IMG/VR virus record: IMGVR_UViG_3300022693_001064
Span: 1 to 23,444 of that record
Length of the DNA stretch: 23,444 bases
Direction: 5' to 3' (one strand)
Source of the DNA: a virus
Made by a program: the position numbers and the translations under genes. The notes beneath the pieces are model-generated. The model was given only the letters and a program-made list of their open reading frames with translations. It ran no database searches and was not told the origin of the DNA. Position 1 is the stretch's first letter. The number at the start of each line of letters is the position of its first letter. Shown here piece by piece: positions 5,535-11,503 of this stretch.

Positions 5535-6335
5535 TCACCAGCCAGTGTTCTTTAGCTGCCTCGTTGTGCTGGCCCTTACCCCAGCTTCTTCCAACATGTC
5601 GTCTCTTGCATCTTGCATTCGCTTTTCCGCGTTCAGGATTTTCGTGAACGAGTTGCTGCAAGCGGCGGTGTAATAGGCGAACGGATTGGATGATTTGGCT
5701 TCGTTGAACATGAGACCGTGGTTGACGAGGTTCACAAGCGCCTCGCCCTTCATCTCTTCAACATAGCTGTAGCCGCGCCAGTTGCCGCGTGAGCCGTACC
5801 GCTGCGATAGCATCAGGAAGCACTTCCCGAGGGTGTTAGTGATCTTGCCATGATCGGCCGAGAAATGGCCTGTTTCGATGTCACCCTTCCAATGGCTGCG
5901 CAGGACTTCACGGAAGCCATCTTCGGTAGGGACGTAGTGCTTGAAGGGGATAAAGTTCACGGGTTCGTGATGGTGCTTAATCGCTTTAGGTGCCGCCTTC
6001 TTTGGGTCGCGTTCCAGTTTTGGAATGTGATCCCATGTCATCACGCGGATGACCATTTGATCGTTTGAGTAGGTTGGAGCCTTGATCGCGTTGTATCGCG
6101 CTTCGTGTATCTTCCAACCCTTGTCCCGTGCTTCTTTGCGCAGCCGCTTAAATTCGAGCGTGGCCTTGCGGGTAGCAGCTTGCTCTAGCTTGTCTGGTGT
6201 TACCTCGTCCAAGCTATCCACGATAACGTCGAATGATTGGTACTTGGGTTCAGCTTCTGAGCAGTACGTTAGCTTGCTCTTATGAATTTGCTCTAACAGG
6301 GTTGCGTTCTGTAGATAGTAGTTTGGTTTCGCCAA
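5535..6335 (-). CDS. T4 gp55-like late-transcription sigma factor
   Basis: This encodes 266 residues from a TTG at 6335, the only start in the open frame, with AGAGGG 7 nt upstream. T4 gp55 is a minimal sigma-70-family protein that directs host RNA polymerase to TATAAATA late promoters without a -35 element. Two blocks align by eye: the N-terminal PNYYLQNATLLEQI (T4 YNYVNNKELLQAI), and residues about 165-245, where KITNTLGKCFLMLSQRYGSR, MKGEALVNLVNHGLMF and NPFAYYTAACSNSFTKILNA match gp55 IGLAIMLIAEGLSKRF, IADGIEASIKGLHNF and NPHAYITQACFNAFVQRI. This second block is the sigma region 2 core. About 120 residues between the blocks have no counterpart in T4 (about 185 residues total). The C-terminus (TTRQLKNTGW) lacks the T4 acidic-hydrophobic tail that binds the sliding clamp. 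A TAAGTA element and a 5' hairpin precede the gene. Confidence 0.82.
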   Translation of the reverse strand: MAKPNYYLQNATLLEQIHKSKLTYCSEAEPKYQSFDVIVDSLDEVTPDKLEQAATRKATLEFKRLRKEARDKGWKIHEARYNAIKAPTYSNDQMVIRVMTWDHIPKLERDPKKAAPKAIKHHHEPVNFIPFKHYVPTEDGFREVLRSHWKGDIETGHFSADHGKITNTLGKCFLMLSQRYGSRGNWRGYSYVEEMKGEALVNLVNHGLMFNEAKSSNPFAYYTAACSNSFTKILNAEKRMQDARDDMLEEAGVRASTTRQLKNTGW

Positions 6336-6352
6336 AGATGCCCTCTGTTCTC

Positions 6353-6373
6353 ACTGGTGGGGTTTTCACCAGT
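6353..6373 (-). other. 5' hairpin in the sigma-factor leader
   Basis: ACTGGTG (6353-6359) and CACCAGT (6367-6373) form a perfect 7-bp stem with a 7-nt loop. If transcription starts about 5 nt after the TAAGTA at 6380-6375, this hairpin is at or very near the 5' end of the sigma mRNA, ahead of the AGAGGG ribosome site. Confidence 0.45.
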
Positions 6374-6374
6374 T

Positions 6375-6380
6375 TACTTA
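6375..6380 (-). promoter_or_regulatory. TAAGTA element upstream of the sigma gene
   Basis: GTTGCTAAGTA on the minus strand matches GCTAAGTA before endonuclease I; the upstream flank also matches in part (AGAGGTGGC in plus-strand sense at both sites). It would allow the sigma factor to drive its own gene. Confidence 0.35.
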
Positions 6381-6422
6381 GCAACAGAGGTGGCCGTCAT
6401 TATTCGAGGTAGATTGGGGGCA

Positions 6423-6596
6423 GATGTTAAGGGTGTTATGGGTGTGATGTGAATGTAGGGGTGTTGCGGTTTGCCTGTACCATGGATTATCTTTTTATTT
6501 TTATTTCTTAATAAAATAACCCTTAACATCCATCACGACACCGCTACCGCGCAGAAGAGCTGGACTTTTGATCGTTAAGGGCCGTGAAGGGTGTGA
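6423..6596. repeat. Repeat cluster around an AT-rich tract, origin-like
   Basis: GATGTTAAGGGT (6423-6434) is perfectly inverted at 6519-6530. A third GTTAAGGG occurs at 6574-6581. The first and third copies are each followed, 6-7 nt later, by GGGTGTGA, giving an imperfect direct repeat of about 24 bp. Between the inverted copies lies an almost pure A/T stretch (about 6487-6518). This is the layout of an origin with initiator sites and an unwinding element, and it precedes the replicative ATPase gene. It could also be an operator cluster between divergent operons. Confidence 0.45.
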
Positions 6597-6666
6597 AGGT
6601 ACCAGCACAAAACGAAACTCTGGAAACTTTTTTATCGTGTTTGAGCACCATTTCTGCTATCTAGGG

Positions 6667-6672
6667 TAAATA
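6667..6672 (+). promoter_or_regulatory. TAAATA element before the replication leader
   Basis: GGGTAAATAG is the only plus-strand TAAATA I find in the window. A start about 5 nt further on (6678) would place the structured leader (6689 onward) close to the 5' end. A TTGAGC at 6641-6646 is a possible -35, but its spacing to any -10 is poor. Confidence 0.4.
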
Positions 6673-6688
6673 GAAATGACGCTACAGA

Positions 6689-6796
6689 GGCCTGAGAATC
6701 CACTGCTAGCTGGTGGAGAAGGTCTAGGTAGTCCTCAAGACGAAAAGAACCGATCCCGCTAACCGGAATTCTCAGGCCCCGGTTAGCGGGATTTTT
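6689..6796 (+). promoter_or_regulatory. Structured leader RNA, putative antitermination switch
   Basis: GGCCTGAGAAT (6689-6699) is perfectly complementary to ATTCTCAGGCC (6768-6778), which is the loop of the terminator at 6753-6796. Between them lie two local hairpins: CCAC/GTGG (6700-6703 with 6713-6716, plus a T-G pair), and GTCT-AGG/CCT-AGAC (6722-6728 with 6733-6741, tetraloop TAGT and a CA bulge). An 11-bp helix cannot sit inside a 12-nt loop closed by a 14-bp stem, so the long-range pairing and the terminator should exclude each other. That is the design of an attenuator, riboswitch or put-like antiterminator. It ends 18 bp before the replication operon. I do not recognise it as a known class. 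Confidence 0.6.
6753..6796 (+). terminator. Rho-independent terminator ahead of the replication operon
   Basis: ATCCCGCTAACCGG (6753-6766) pairs perfectly with CCGGTTAGCGGGAT (6779-6792) around a 12-nt loop and runs into TTTTT (6792-6796). It lies between the presumed promoter and the 6815 gene, so it must be bypassed for replication genes to be expressed. Confidence 0.88.
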
Positions 6797-6814
6797 CGTT
6801 ATGAGGTACAAAAA

Positions 6815-8341
6815 ATGAAAACAGAAGATGGCGTTAAGCCACAGCTAGAAGTGGTCGCATCAAACGATGATGTAACCCCCGATTACCAAGATGGTCTGAT
6901 TGAGGTAGTCAAAGCCCTTGCAGAGAAGCACATCAAGAAGGAGAAGATTGAACTGCATGAGGTAGTTCGATTCCTCGATCCTGCTGAAGACAACCAAACG
7001 GTCTGCGATTGGCTCGTCACCAACAAGATTTGCAAAGCATCGGAATTCGAAAAGGCGCTCAAGCAAGCAAAGCGGCGCGAGCGCTTAGAAAGAGAACTCG
7101 GCTTCGTACCCAAAGACGTTGTGGACTTCGTGATGAGGTGGGCCGAGCAGAACAAGATCATCCTCACCCCACGGGGGATCATCAAGCAAGAACGCCCCGC
7201 GAAGATTGGCGACATGACGATCACCGCGCAGGAGGCAAAGGACGTTCCAGAGGCCAAACGGATTTTCGACATCCACAACGCTTCTGCCAGCACTTTAGAC
7301 GCAATCGCTCGCAAGCTGCGCCTAGCTAACGATAAGCTAGAACTAGGCTATCGCGATGGTGTGATTTCCGACGCGCTGGACGAGTGGCAGGAAAAGGTCA
7401 TCACGGACGCAAGCGTGGAAGCATTCCAGTTGATTGCATTTCAGAAGGGTAAAGCCACCGGCGAAATTGGTGCTGCAATGTGGGCCGACCTAGAGCGCGC
7501 CTGTTTCGACGTGTCGGACTCATGCCAGGGGTTCGCTGTCGCGGTCTTGAAGAAGTTCATGTGGCAGGTGAAGCGCAAAGCCCGTGGGATGGACGTTACG
7601 AACCATCTGATGCCTGTGCTTACTGGTTCACAGGGCAAGGGCAAATCCACCTTCGTTGAGCATCTTATCGCCCCTCTAGGGGACCTAACCCGCAAGGTGG
7701 ACTTCGGGCTGCTATCGGATGGCAAGACGAAGGACATTTGGTCGGCATCCATCCTTTTCATCGATGAGATGGGCTTCTTCTCGAAAGCTGACGTTGACCA
7801 AGTGAAGAACCTAATCACCAGCAACGAGCTATCCATTCGCACGATGCGGACGAACCGAAGCGACGTTGTGCGCAACTGCGCCACGCTCATCGGCTGCACC
7901 AACAAGAGTCTTGGTGAACTTGTGCGCGACGATACCGGCGTCCGTCGCTTTGCCGAACTGCGCTACAGCAACGATCCTGATTGGGCATTCATGCAGACGG
8001 TCGATTGGATCATGCTTTGGCAGAGCGTGGACGAGGAAGGCCCTGACCCTGTTATCGAGGCGAACATGATGACCGCTTTGAAGTCGCAGCAGGAGAGCAA
8101 CCGTAACCAGTGCCCCGTAGAGCTTTGGGCAACCGAGTTTGGTAAAAACTACAAGGACTGGACGAGAGCATCGGACCTGCATGAAACCTTCCGCGAGTGG
8201 GAGGACATTGCGTTCCCTCGCGCACAAACCAACCAAACCAATTTCGGTAAAACCCTAACCCGTTTGATCGGGGATGGACGTATCGAAATGGAAAAGAAGG
8301 TTATGCGGAACGGCGTGAACTACCGAGCAGGGGTGCTATAA
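6815..8341 (+). CDS. VapE/SF3-like replicative ATPase (helicase)
   Basis: This encodes 508 residues from an ATG preceded by GAGG 9 nt upstream. The central part is a P-loop ATPase of the virulence-associated-E (VapE) type found in many phages and satellites, where it serves as replicative helicase. Walker A is GSQGKGKST (residues 271-279), Walker B is ILFIDEMGF (about 312-320), and a sensor-like segment LIGCTN precedes VRDDTGVRRF, where the paired Arg residues are typical arginine-finger candidates. The C-terminal 60 residues (SDLHETFREWEDI...FGKTLTRLIGDGR) look like the winged helix that follows D5/SF3-type helicases. The N-terminal 200 residues are helical and charged; no primase motif was recognised. 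First gene of the plus-strand operon, controlled by the upstream switch, with the stop overlapping the next start (TAATG). Confidence 0.85.
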   Translation: MKTEDGVKPQLEVVASNDDVTPDYQDGLIEVVKALAEKHIKKEKIELHEVVRFLDPAEDNQTVCDWLVTNKICKASEFEKALKQAKRRERLERELGFVPKDVVDFVMRWAEQNKIILTPRGIIKQERPAKIGDMTITAQEAKDVPEAKRIFDIHNASASTLDAIARKLRLANDKLELGYRDGVISDALDEWQEKVITDASVEAFQLIAFQKGKATGEIGAAMWADLERACFDVSDSCQGFAVAVLKKFMWQVKRKARGMDVTNHLMPVLTGSQGKGKSTFVEHLIAPLGDLTRKVDFGLLSDGKTKDIWSASILFIDEMGFFSKADVDQVKNLITSNELSIRTMRTNRSDVVRNCATLIGCTNKSLGELVRDDTGVRRFAELRYSNDPDWAFMQTVDWIMLWQSVDEEGPDPVIEANMMTALKSQQESNRNQCPVELWATEFGKNYKDWTRASDLHETFREWEDIAFPRAQTNQTNFGKTLTRLIGDGRIEMEKKVMRNGVNYRAGVL

Positions 8342-8874
8342 TGACAACCTTATTCGAGCATCCTACAAGCAACCCTGCGCCCACTGCGCTTAAGAATGAC
8401 TTTAGCTACCGCATCGACGTTTTCGATAACGGACCTAAGCCAAAGCGGCCTAAGACGCAGTACGGTATCGTCCTCGACGTTAACAACAGCAAGCAACGGT
8501 TCCACTTCAATTTCGGAGTGATAGACGACGCTAACCTGTTCAAGCAGGGCTACAGTCCGAAAACGTCAGCGAACGGCTACAAAACTTTGCATGAAATGGC
8601 GAAGCGATGGTCGGGTGATGACCTTTGGAAAAACCCAAACGCGCACCTCGTCACAGCGAAACAGAACAACCTTTCCGGATCCTACCGCTATGACCTTCTG
8701 TACGGCGCACAGGGCTTCCATCACGAACTAGGTAGCATCATGATCTGGGACGGAATTCGCGCCCCGAAGGTTTACCTATACGCGGACGGAACCGAAATTG
8801 ATGTAGACCTCAATCTATGGGAGCCTTTGGTTAACAGCCGCAATCCAGTGTATAAGTGGCGCTGCTACCTATGA
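8341..8874 (+). CDS. Unknown protein translationally coupled to the replicative ATPase
   Basis: This encodes 177 residues. Its ATG shares one base with the TAA of the previous gene (TAATG), so translation is probably coupled and the two products are likely needed together. The sequence is soluble, mixed alpha/beta and rich in Asn, Tyr, Lys and Trp (KTLHEMAKRWSGDDLWKNP, GSIMIWDGIRAPKVYLYADG). It has no zinc motif, Walker motif or recognisable nuclease motif. A replication role (primase partner, single-strand binding or loader) is inference from context only. Confidence 0.65.
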   Translation: MTTLFEHPTSNPAPTALKNDFSYRIDVFDNGPKPKRPKTQYGIVLDVNNSKQRFHFNFGVIDDANLFKQGYSPKTSANGYKTLHEMAKRWSGDDLWKNPNAHLVTAKQNNLSGSYRYDLLYGAQGFHHELGSIMIWDGIRAPKVYLYADGTEIDVDLNLWEPLVNSRNPVYKWRCYL

Positions 8875-8885
8875 ACCGAATCTAA

Positions 8886-8913
8886 TTGACGGGAGCGGCT
8901 TCCAAGGTATAGA
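8886..8913 (+). promoter_or_regulatory. Sigma-70-like promoter for the 9005-9756 pair
   Basis: TTGACG (8886-8891) and TATAGA (8908-8913) are 16 bp apart, the best hexamer pair on this strand in the block. The start would be near 8920, leaving a leader of about 85 nt that contains the hairpin at 8971-9000. Confidence 0.45.
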
Positions 8914-8970
8914 AGGATCGCTCGGGCCGAATCGCTTGCCCGGTAGATCGGCATAACATCGTGCCTAACC

Positions 8971-9000
8971 AAGCCCGACCCGCTTTGCGTTGTCGGGCTT
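8971..9000 (+). other. Leader hairpin before the 9005 gene
   Basis: AAGCCCGAC (8971-8979) pairs perfectly with GTCGGGCTT (8992-9000), loop 12 nt, ending 4 nt before the ATG at 9005. There is no T-run, so it is more likely a translational control or processing element than a terminator. Confidence 0.45.
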
Positions 9001-9004
9001 CTAC

Positions 9005-9433
9005 ATGAGCAAGCGAATGACTGAAACCAAAACTAAAACAAAGACTGCCCGCAACGAACCCCTGTTCGCATTTCCAGCGCCAGCCGAAACCAAGGCGGTT
9101 TCTCTGGATCGTGATACGATCAATTTCTTCCACCAGCCGCACCATTCAGAATCAGAATGCGATGATGTGGATTTGGTTGGACCGGTTTTTCTCGTCGGCA
9201 CCCTAGAAGACATTACTTTTGGCGCAGGATGTACCAATCTGATTGGCCACCCCGAGGCAACGGCTTGCGCAGCAAAGCGCCTGCAAATGGCGAACAAGTT
9301 GAGCGCCCCCTACGCATTGGTCTTACGCGATAGGGCAGATGGGTTGGTTGACGTTTTCATCCAGTTCACAGCCGACACGGACCACCTCACCTATTACTTC
9401 AACTTCGGCCCCGCTGTCGGAGGTAGCGAATGA
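9005..9433 (+). CDS. Unknown phage protein
   Basis: This encodes 142 residues from the ATG at 9005 (MSKRMTETKTKTK). A second ATG at 9017 is in frame, and an upstream TTG at 8990 lies inside the hairpin; none has a good Shine-Dalgarno. The first 20 residues are basic and repetitive (TETKTKTKTARNE) and probably disordered. The rest is a soluble domain with strands (VFLVGTLEDITFGAG, YALVLRDRADGLVDVFIQF). No known motif. Its stop overlaps the next start as ATGA, so the two genes form a coupled pair. Confidence 0.6.
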   Translation: MSKRMTETKTKTKTARNEPLFAFPAPAETKAVSLDRDTINFFHQPHHSESECDDVDLVGPVFLVGTLEDITFGAGCTNLIGHPEATACAAKRLQMANKLSAPYALVLRDRADGLVDVFIQFTADTDHLTYYFNFGPAVGGSE

Positions 9434-9756
9434 AGGTCAATCAGATGGAAGCCGCTGCGGTATTCAGCGTTTCGATACCACTTGCGCAACTCATGGAGGA
9501 CGAGGTTTACTCTCGCTTGATGCGAAATGCGCGGCGGCGAACGAAGACCGAGCCTGCTGCTCGCGAGTTAGCGGCATGGAAACTTATGGGCGTGATGAAC
9601 GAAATCGTAGAGGACTGCGAATTGAAGAAATGGGTCGATGCGCAGGATGGCAAAGCGACAATGTGCCGGAAGGGTTCGTTCCTCAACGAGTGGAAAGTCA
9701 TCTGCCACGACGCATCAACGGCGATGCTGTTCAAGCTGACATTTTGCGGAACATGA
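9430..9756 (+). CDS. Unknown phage protein, coupled to the preceding gene
   Basis: This encodes 108 residues, with an ATGA overlap with the previous gene. The N-terminal half is helical and basic (YSRLMRNARRRTKTEPAARELAAWKLM), which could contact nucleic acid or a partner protein. The C-terminal part carries three cysteines (DCEL, MCRKG, ICHDA) and a final FCGT, without a clear CxxC pair. No family recognised. Last gene of the plus-strand operon, followed by the shared terminator at 9763-9789. Confidence 0.6.
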   Translation: MKVNQMEAAAVFSVSIPLAQLMEDEVYSRLMRNARRRTKTEPAARELAAWKLMGVMNEIVEDCELKKWVDAQDGKATMCRKGSFLNEWKVICHDASTAMLFKLTFCGT

Positions 9757-9762
9757 CAAAGG

Positions 9763-9789
9763 AAGGGCTGGCCGAAAGGCTGGCCCTTT
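9763..9789 (+). terminator. Terminator between convergent early and late operons
   Basis: AAGGGC-TG-GCC pairs with GGC-TG-GCCCTT around a GAAA tetraloop (9763-9788). As plus-strand RNA the two TG steps form G-U pairs, giving an 11-bp stem followed by a short T-run. In the minus-strand RNA those positions are mismatched, but the outer stem remains and CCTTTG follows, so it may also end the late operon. Confidence 0.6.
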
Positions 9790-10042
9790 ACCGTTGTATC
9801 TCTTCGCCTTCGACAAGGCCCTTAGGGCGAGCCTTGTCCTTTTGCGCGATACCAAACCCACCAGCGCCTAGGATAGCTGCGCAGCCGGTCCCGAACACCA
9901 GCGCGTCGAACGCCTGTCCTTGGAACAAAGCCCAACCCTGATAGGCAACAGCGGATAGCAGCGAGAAGGCCAAGCCAACTCGCCCTAGATCGTAATAGAG
10001 GTTGGATGGTCCGGTGAATAGGTCGCGGACGAGTTTTACCAT
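9788..10042 (-). CDS. Holin-like small membrane protein
   Basis: This encodes 84 residues from the ATG at 10042 (MVKLVRDLF), chosen over the GTG at 10054 because GGAAG lies 4-5 nt upstream. It overlaps the previous gene by 7 bp. Two hydrophobic helices are visible (VGLAFSLLSAVAYQGWALF and ALVFGTGCAAILGAGGFGIA), followed by a charged tail (KDKARPKGLVEGEEI). Size, two spans, charged C-terminus and position at the end of the late operon are typical of a class II-like holin, which would release the signal-less endolysin encoded at 4398. No family motif is strong enough to name it. Confidence 0.6.
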   Translation of the reverse strand: MVKLVRDLFTGPSNLYYDLGRVGLAFSLLSAVAYQGWALFQGQAFDALVFGTGCAAILGAGGFGIAQKDKARPKGLVEGEEIQR

Positions 10043-10761
10043 AGCTTCCACCACGGTTCCGGCGCCTTCTGTCCTTTGATTTCCTCGATCGTTGCGGCCA
10101 CTCCGCTTGCGGCCAGGCCCACGGTGGAGAGGATGTGCTGATCGTCATACGGTTGGTTGGCAGGGTCGGTGTACCCTATGCCTAGCAAACCGATGGGAAA
10201 GCCCTCACGGCTTACCAGCGGGCATGTAAACGCCTTGTCCACGGCATGTTGTTGGAGATAGGCTTTGTAGGCCGGATCGTAATCCATTTCCGCGACATTC
10301 TGGCTGATGCAACCGGGACTGCGAAAATCTCGCCAGATCATCTTGGAAGTCTGGCTCATGATGCTGGTGGGATAGTTGCTGGACGCCGGAACGCTGACGC
10401 CTTCCGCAAGCGAAATGTGGGAGGTGTAGATGTGGCTGAACGGGACTTCGATGAGGTTCTTGGTCCCGTTGGTGTACTGCCTCACCAGTACCCTGTCCGC
10501 GTTCGTTTTCCCGCGCAGTGCGCCTAGTTGATCGTGGACCTTAACATCGCCAGTGATGCTGCGATCCAGTGCATCGCGTTCCATTTCCGGTGTCGGGTGC
10601 GCAGCCCTGTGGAGGTTCGCTCTGTTGTCCAGCGTTAGCACGGCAAGGAACAGGCCGATGAAGGTAATAACTGCTAGCCACGGGTTCTTACGGGCACTCT
10701 CCCAAAGAGAAGCAAGGACGCCTAGCAAGGTAGCCCATGCCGTAAGAAAACCCGTAACCAT
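10036..10761 (-). CDS. Membrane-anchored protein with GAF-like domain
   Basis: This encodes 241 residues from an ATG at 10761. The N-terminus has two hydrophobic segments (FLTAWATLLGVLASLW and PWLAVITFIGLFLAVLTL), so the protein should be anchored in the inner membrane. Residues about 85-235 resemble a GAF/PAS-type sensor: a strand with VLVRQYTNGTKNLIEVPF, a central region, then CPLVSREGFPIGLLGIGY and a long final helix. The reading as a GAF-like fold is pattern recognition, not a search result. It directly precedes the holin-like gene with a 7-bp overlap, so a role in sensing or timing lysis is a reasonable guess. There is no Shine-Dalgarno; TAAATA ends 4 nt before the ATG, suggesting a leaderless late transcript. 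Confidence 0.7.
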   Translation of the reverse strand: MVTGFLTAWATLLGVLASLWESARKNPWLAVITFIGLFLAVLTLDNRANLHRAAHPTPEMERDALDRSITGDVKVHDQLGALRGKTNADRVLVRQYTNGTKNLIEVPFSHIYTSHISLAEGVSVPASSNYPTSIMSQTSKMIWRDFRSPGCISQNVAEMDYDPAYKAYLQQHAVDKAFTCPLVSREGFPIGLLGIGYTDPANQPYDDQHILSTVGLAASGVAATIEEIKGQKAPEPWWKLW

Positions 10762-10765
10762 CAGC

Positions 10766-10771
10766 TATTTA
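10766..10771 (-). promoter_or_regulatory. TAAATA late-promoter candidate for the lysis-end genes
   Basis: On the minus strand CGTTAAATA is followed by 4 nt and then the ATG at 10761. It lies in the 13-bp gap after the stop of the preceding gene (10775), with no Shine-Dalgarno. Confidence 0.5.
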
Positions 10772-10774
10772 ACG

Positions 10775-11089
10775 TCATTCGGGTTCAGGAGCGGGTTCTT
10801 CCGACGGCAGGGTGAGATCTACACCAACTGCCTGTGCGAGATTCCGGCCGCCGCTTAGCAGCGCGTTCAAGTGCATCGAAAAATACATGCGCTCGTCGGG
10901 ATAGTCAGCCAGTATGGTAGCCGCCTCTGCGACCATCGCTTTGAATTCGGGGGTCGATACAAGGGCCGTTACGGGTCCAACAAGGGCTTCGCGCTGCGCA
11001 GCTACCCGCGCTTCATCCTGTGCGCGGCGGGCTTCCACGATAGCCTGTGCTTCGGCGTACTGCTCGTCTGTGATTGTTTCAGTGGTCAT
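10775..11089 (-). CDS. Unknown Ala/Glu-rich helical phage protein
   Basis: This encodes 104 residues, with an ATG at 11089 that has GGAGAG about 7 nt upstream. The first half is a highly charged helix (EAQAIVEARRAQDEARVAAQREAL), probably a coiled coil. The second half has more hydrophobic helices (FKAMVAEAATILADYPDERM), and the end is acidic and Pro-rich (SEEPAPEPE). No family recognised. It follows the tail-chaperone-like gene by 3 bp, so it probably belongs to the fibre module. Confidence 0.6.
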   Translation of the reverse strand: MTTETITDEQYAEAQAIVEARRAQDEARVAAQREALVGPVTALVSTPEFKAMVAEAATILADYPDERMYFSMHLNALLSGGRNLAQAVGVDLTLPSEEPAPEPE

Positions 11090-11092
11090 CTG

Positions 11093-11503
11093 TTACTCTC
11101 CAAAATCTAATGCGGGTTCGTCCGGCCACACAACGGAAGCAGGAGCGTCAAAATCGATGGTCAAGCGGTGCAGCGCCTTGATGTATTCGAGGAACGCGGC
11201 TTGGCACTCGGTACTTAGCGGAGAACCGGGAAGGACTGCCCATTGAGCAGCCGCTATGCGCTGGTTCCGCTCTGCGCGAATGTCGTTGCCCTTTTCGCCA
11301 TCCCAGCCCTCATTGGGCACCGCAGGGGCGTTGATGGCATCATTGGTGAGGCAGTGCCCACACCGGGCTGTCTCGATGGATTCATCCACGTAGAGCGCCC
11401 ACATGGGGGTCGTTCGTCCGCATGACGTACACTGGCTTTCGCCATCTCCATCTTGCCCCGTCGTTTCGCGGATCAGTTCTTCTGCTGTCTTTAGTTGGAT
11501 CAT
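11093..11503 (-). CDS. Zinc ribbon plus tail-assembly-chaperone-like protein
   Basis: This encodes 136 residues; its ATG overlaps the stop of the large fibre gene as ATGA. The N-terminal part has a four-cysteine zinc ribbon, CTSCGRTTPMW (Cys25, Cys28) and RCGHC (Cys48, Cys51). The C-terminal part (NQRIAAAQWAVLPGSPLS...YIKALHRLTIDFDAP...WPDEP) matches the pattern of small phage tail/fibre assembly chaperones, which typically read R..WTQLPDSPL...YR..LR...P. Such proteins are usually encoded directly after the fibre they fold, exactly as here. The zinc ribbon fused in front of that domain is unusual. The family call is from pattern and position. Confidence 0.6.
   Translation of the reverse strand: MIQLKTAEELIRETTGQDGDGESQCTSCGRTTPMWALYVDESIETARCGHCLTNDAINAPAVPNEGWDGEKGNDIRAERNQRIAAAQWAVLPGSPLSTECQAAFLEYIKALHRLTIDFDAPASVVWPDEPALDFGE

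Noticed and set aside
6641-6671. Sigma-70 promoter using TTGAGC for the replication operon
   Set aside because: No acceptable -10 hexamer lies 16-18 bp downstream; the TAAATA at 6667 would need a 20-bp spacer. Kept only as a possibility.
8882-9145. 87-codon minus-strand open frame
   Set aside because: It spans a plus-strand promoter/leader hairpin and the 5' end of the 9005 gene. No ribosome site was found.
9339-9941. 200-codon plus-strand open frame
   Set aside because: It covers two ATGA-coupled genes and crosses the shared terminator into the antisense of the holin-like gene. Composition is non-natural (Ser/Pro/Arg runs), and it has no ribosome site.
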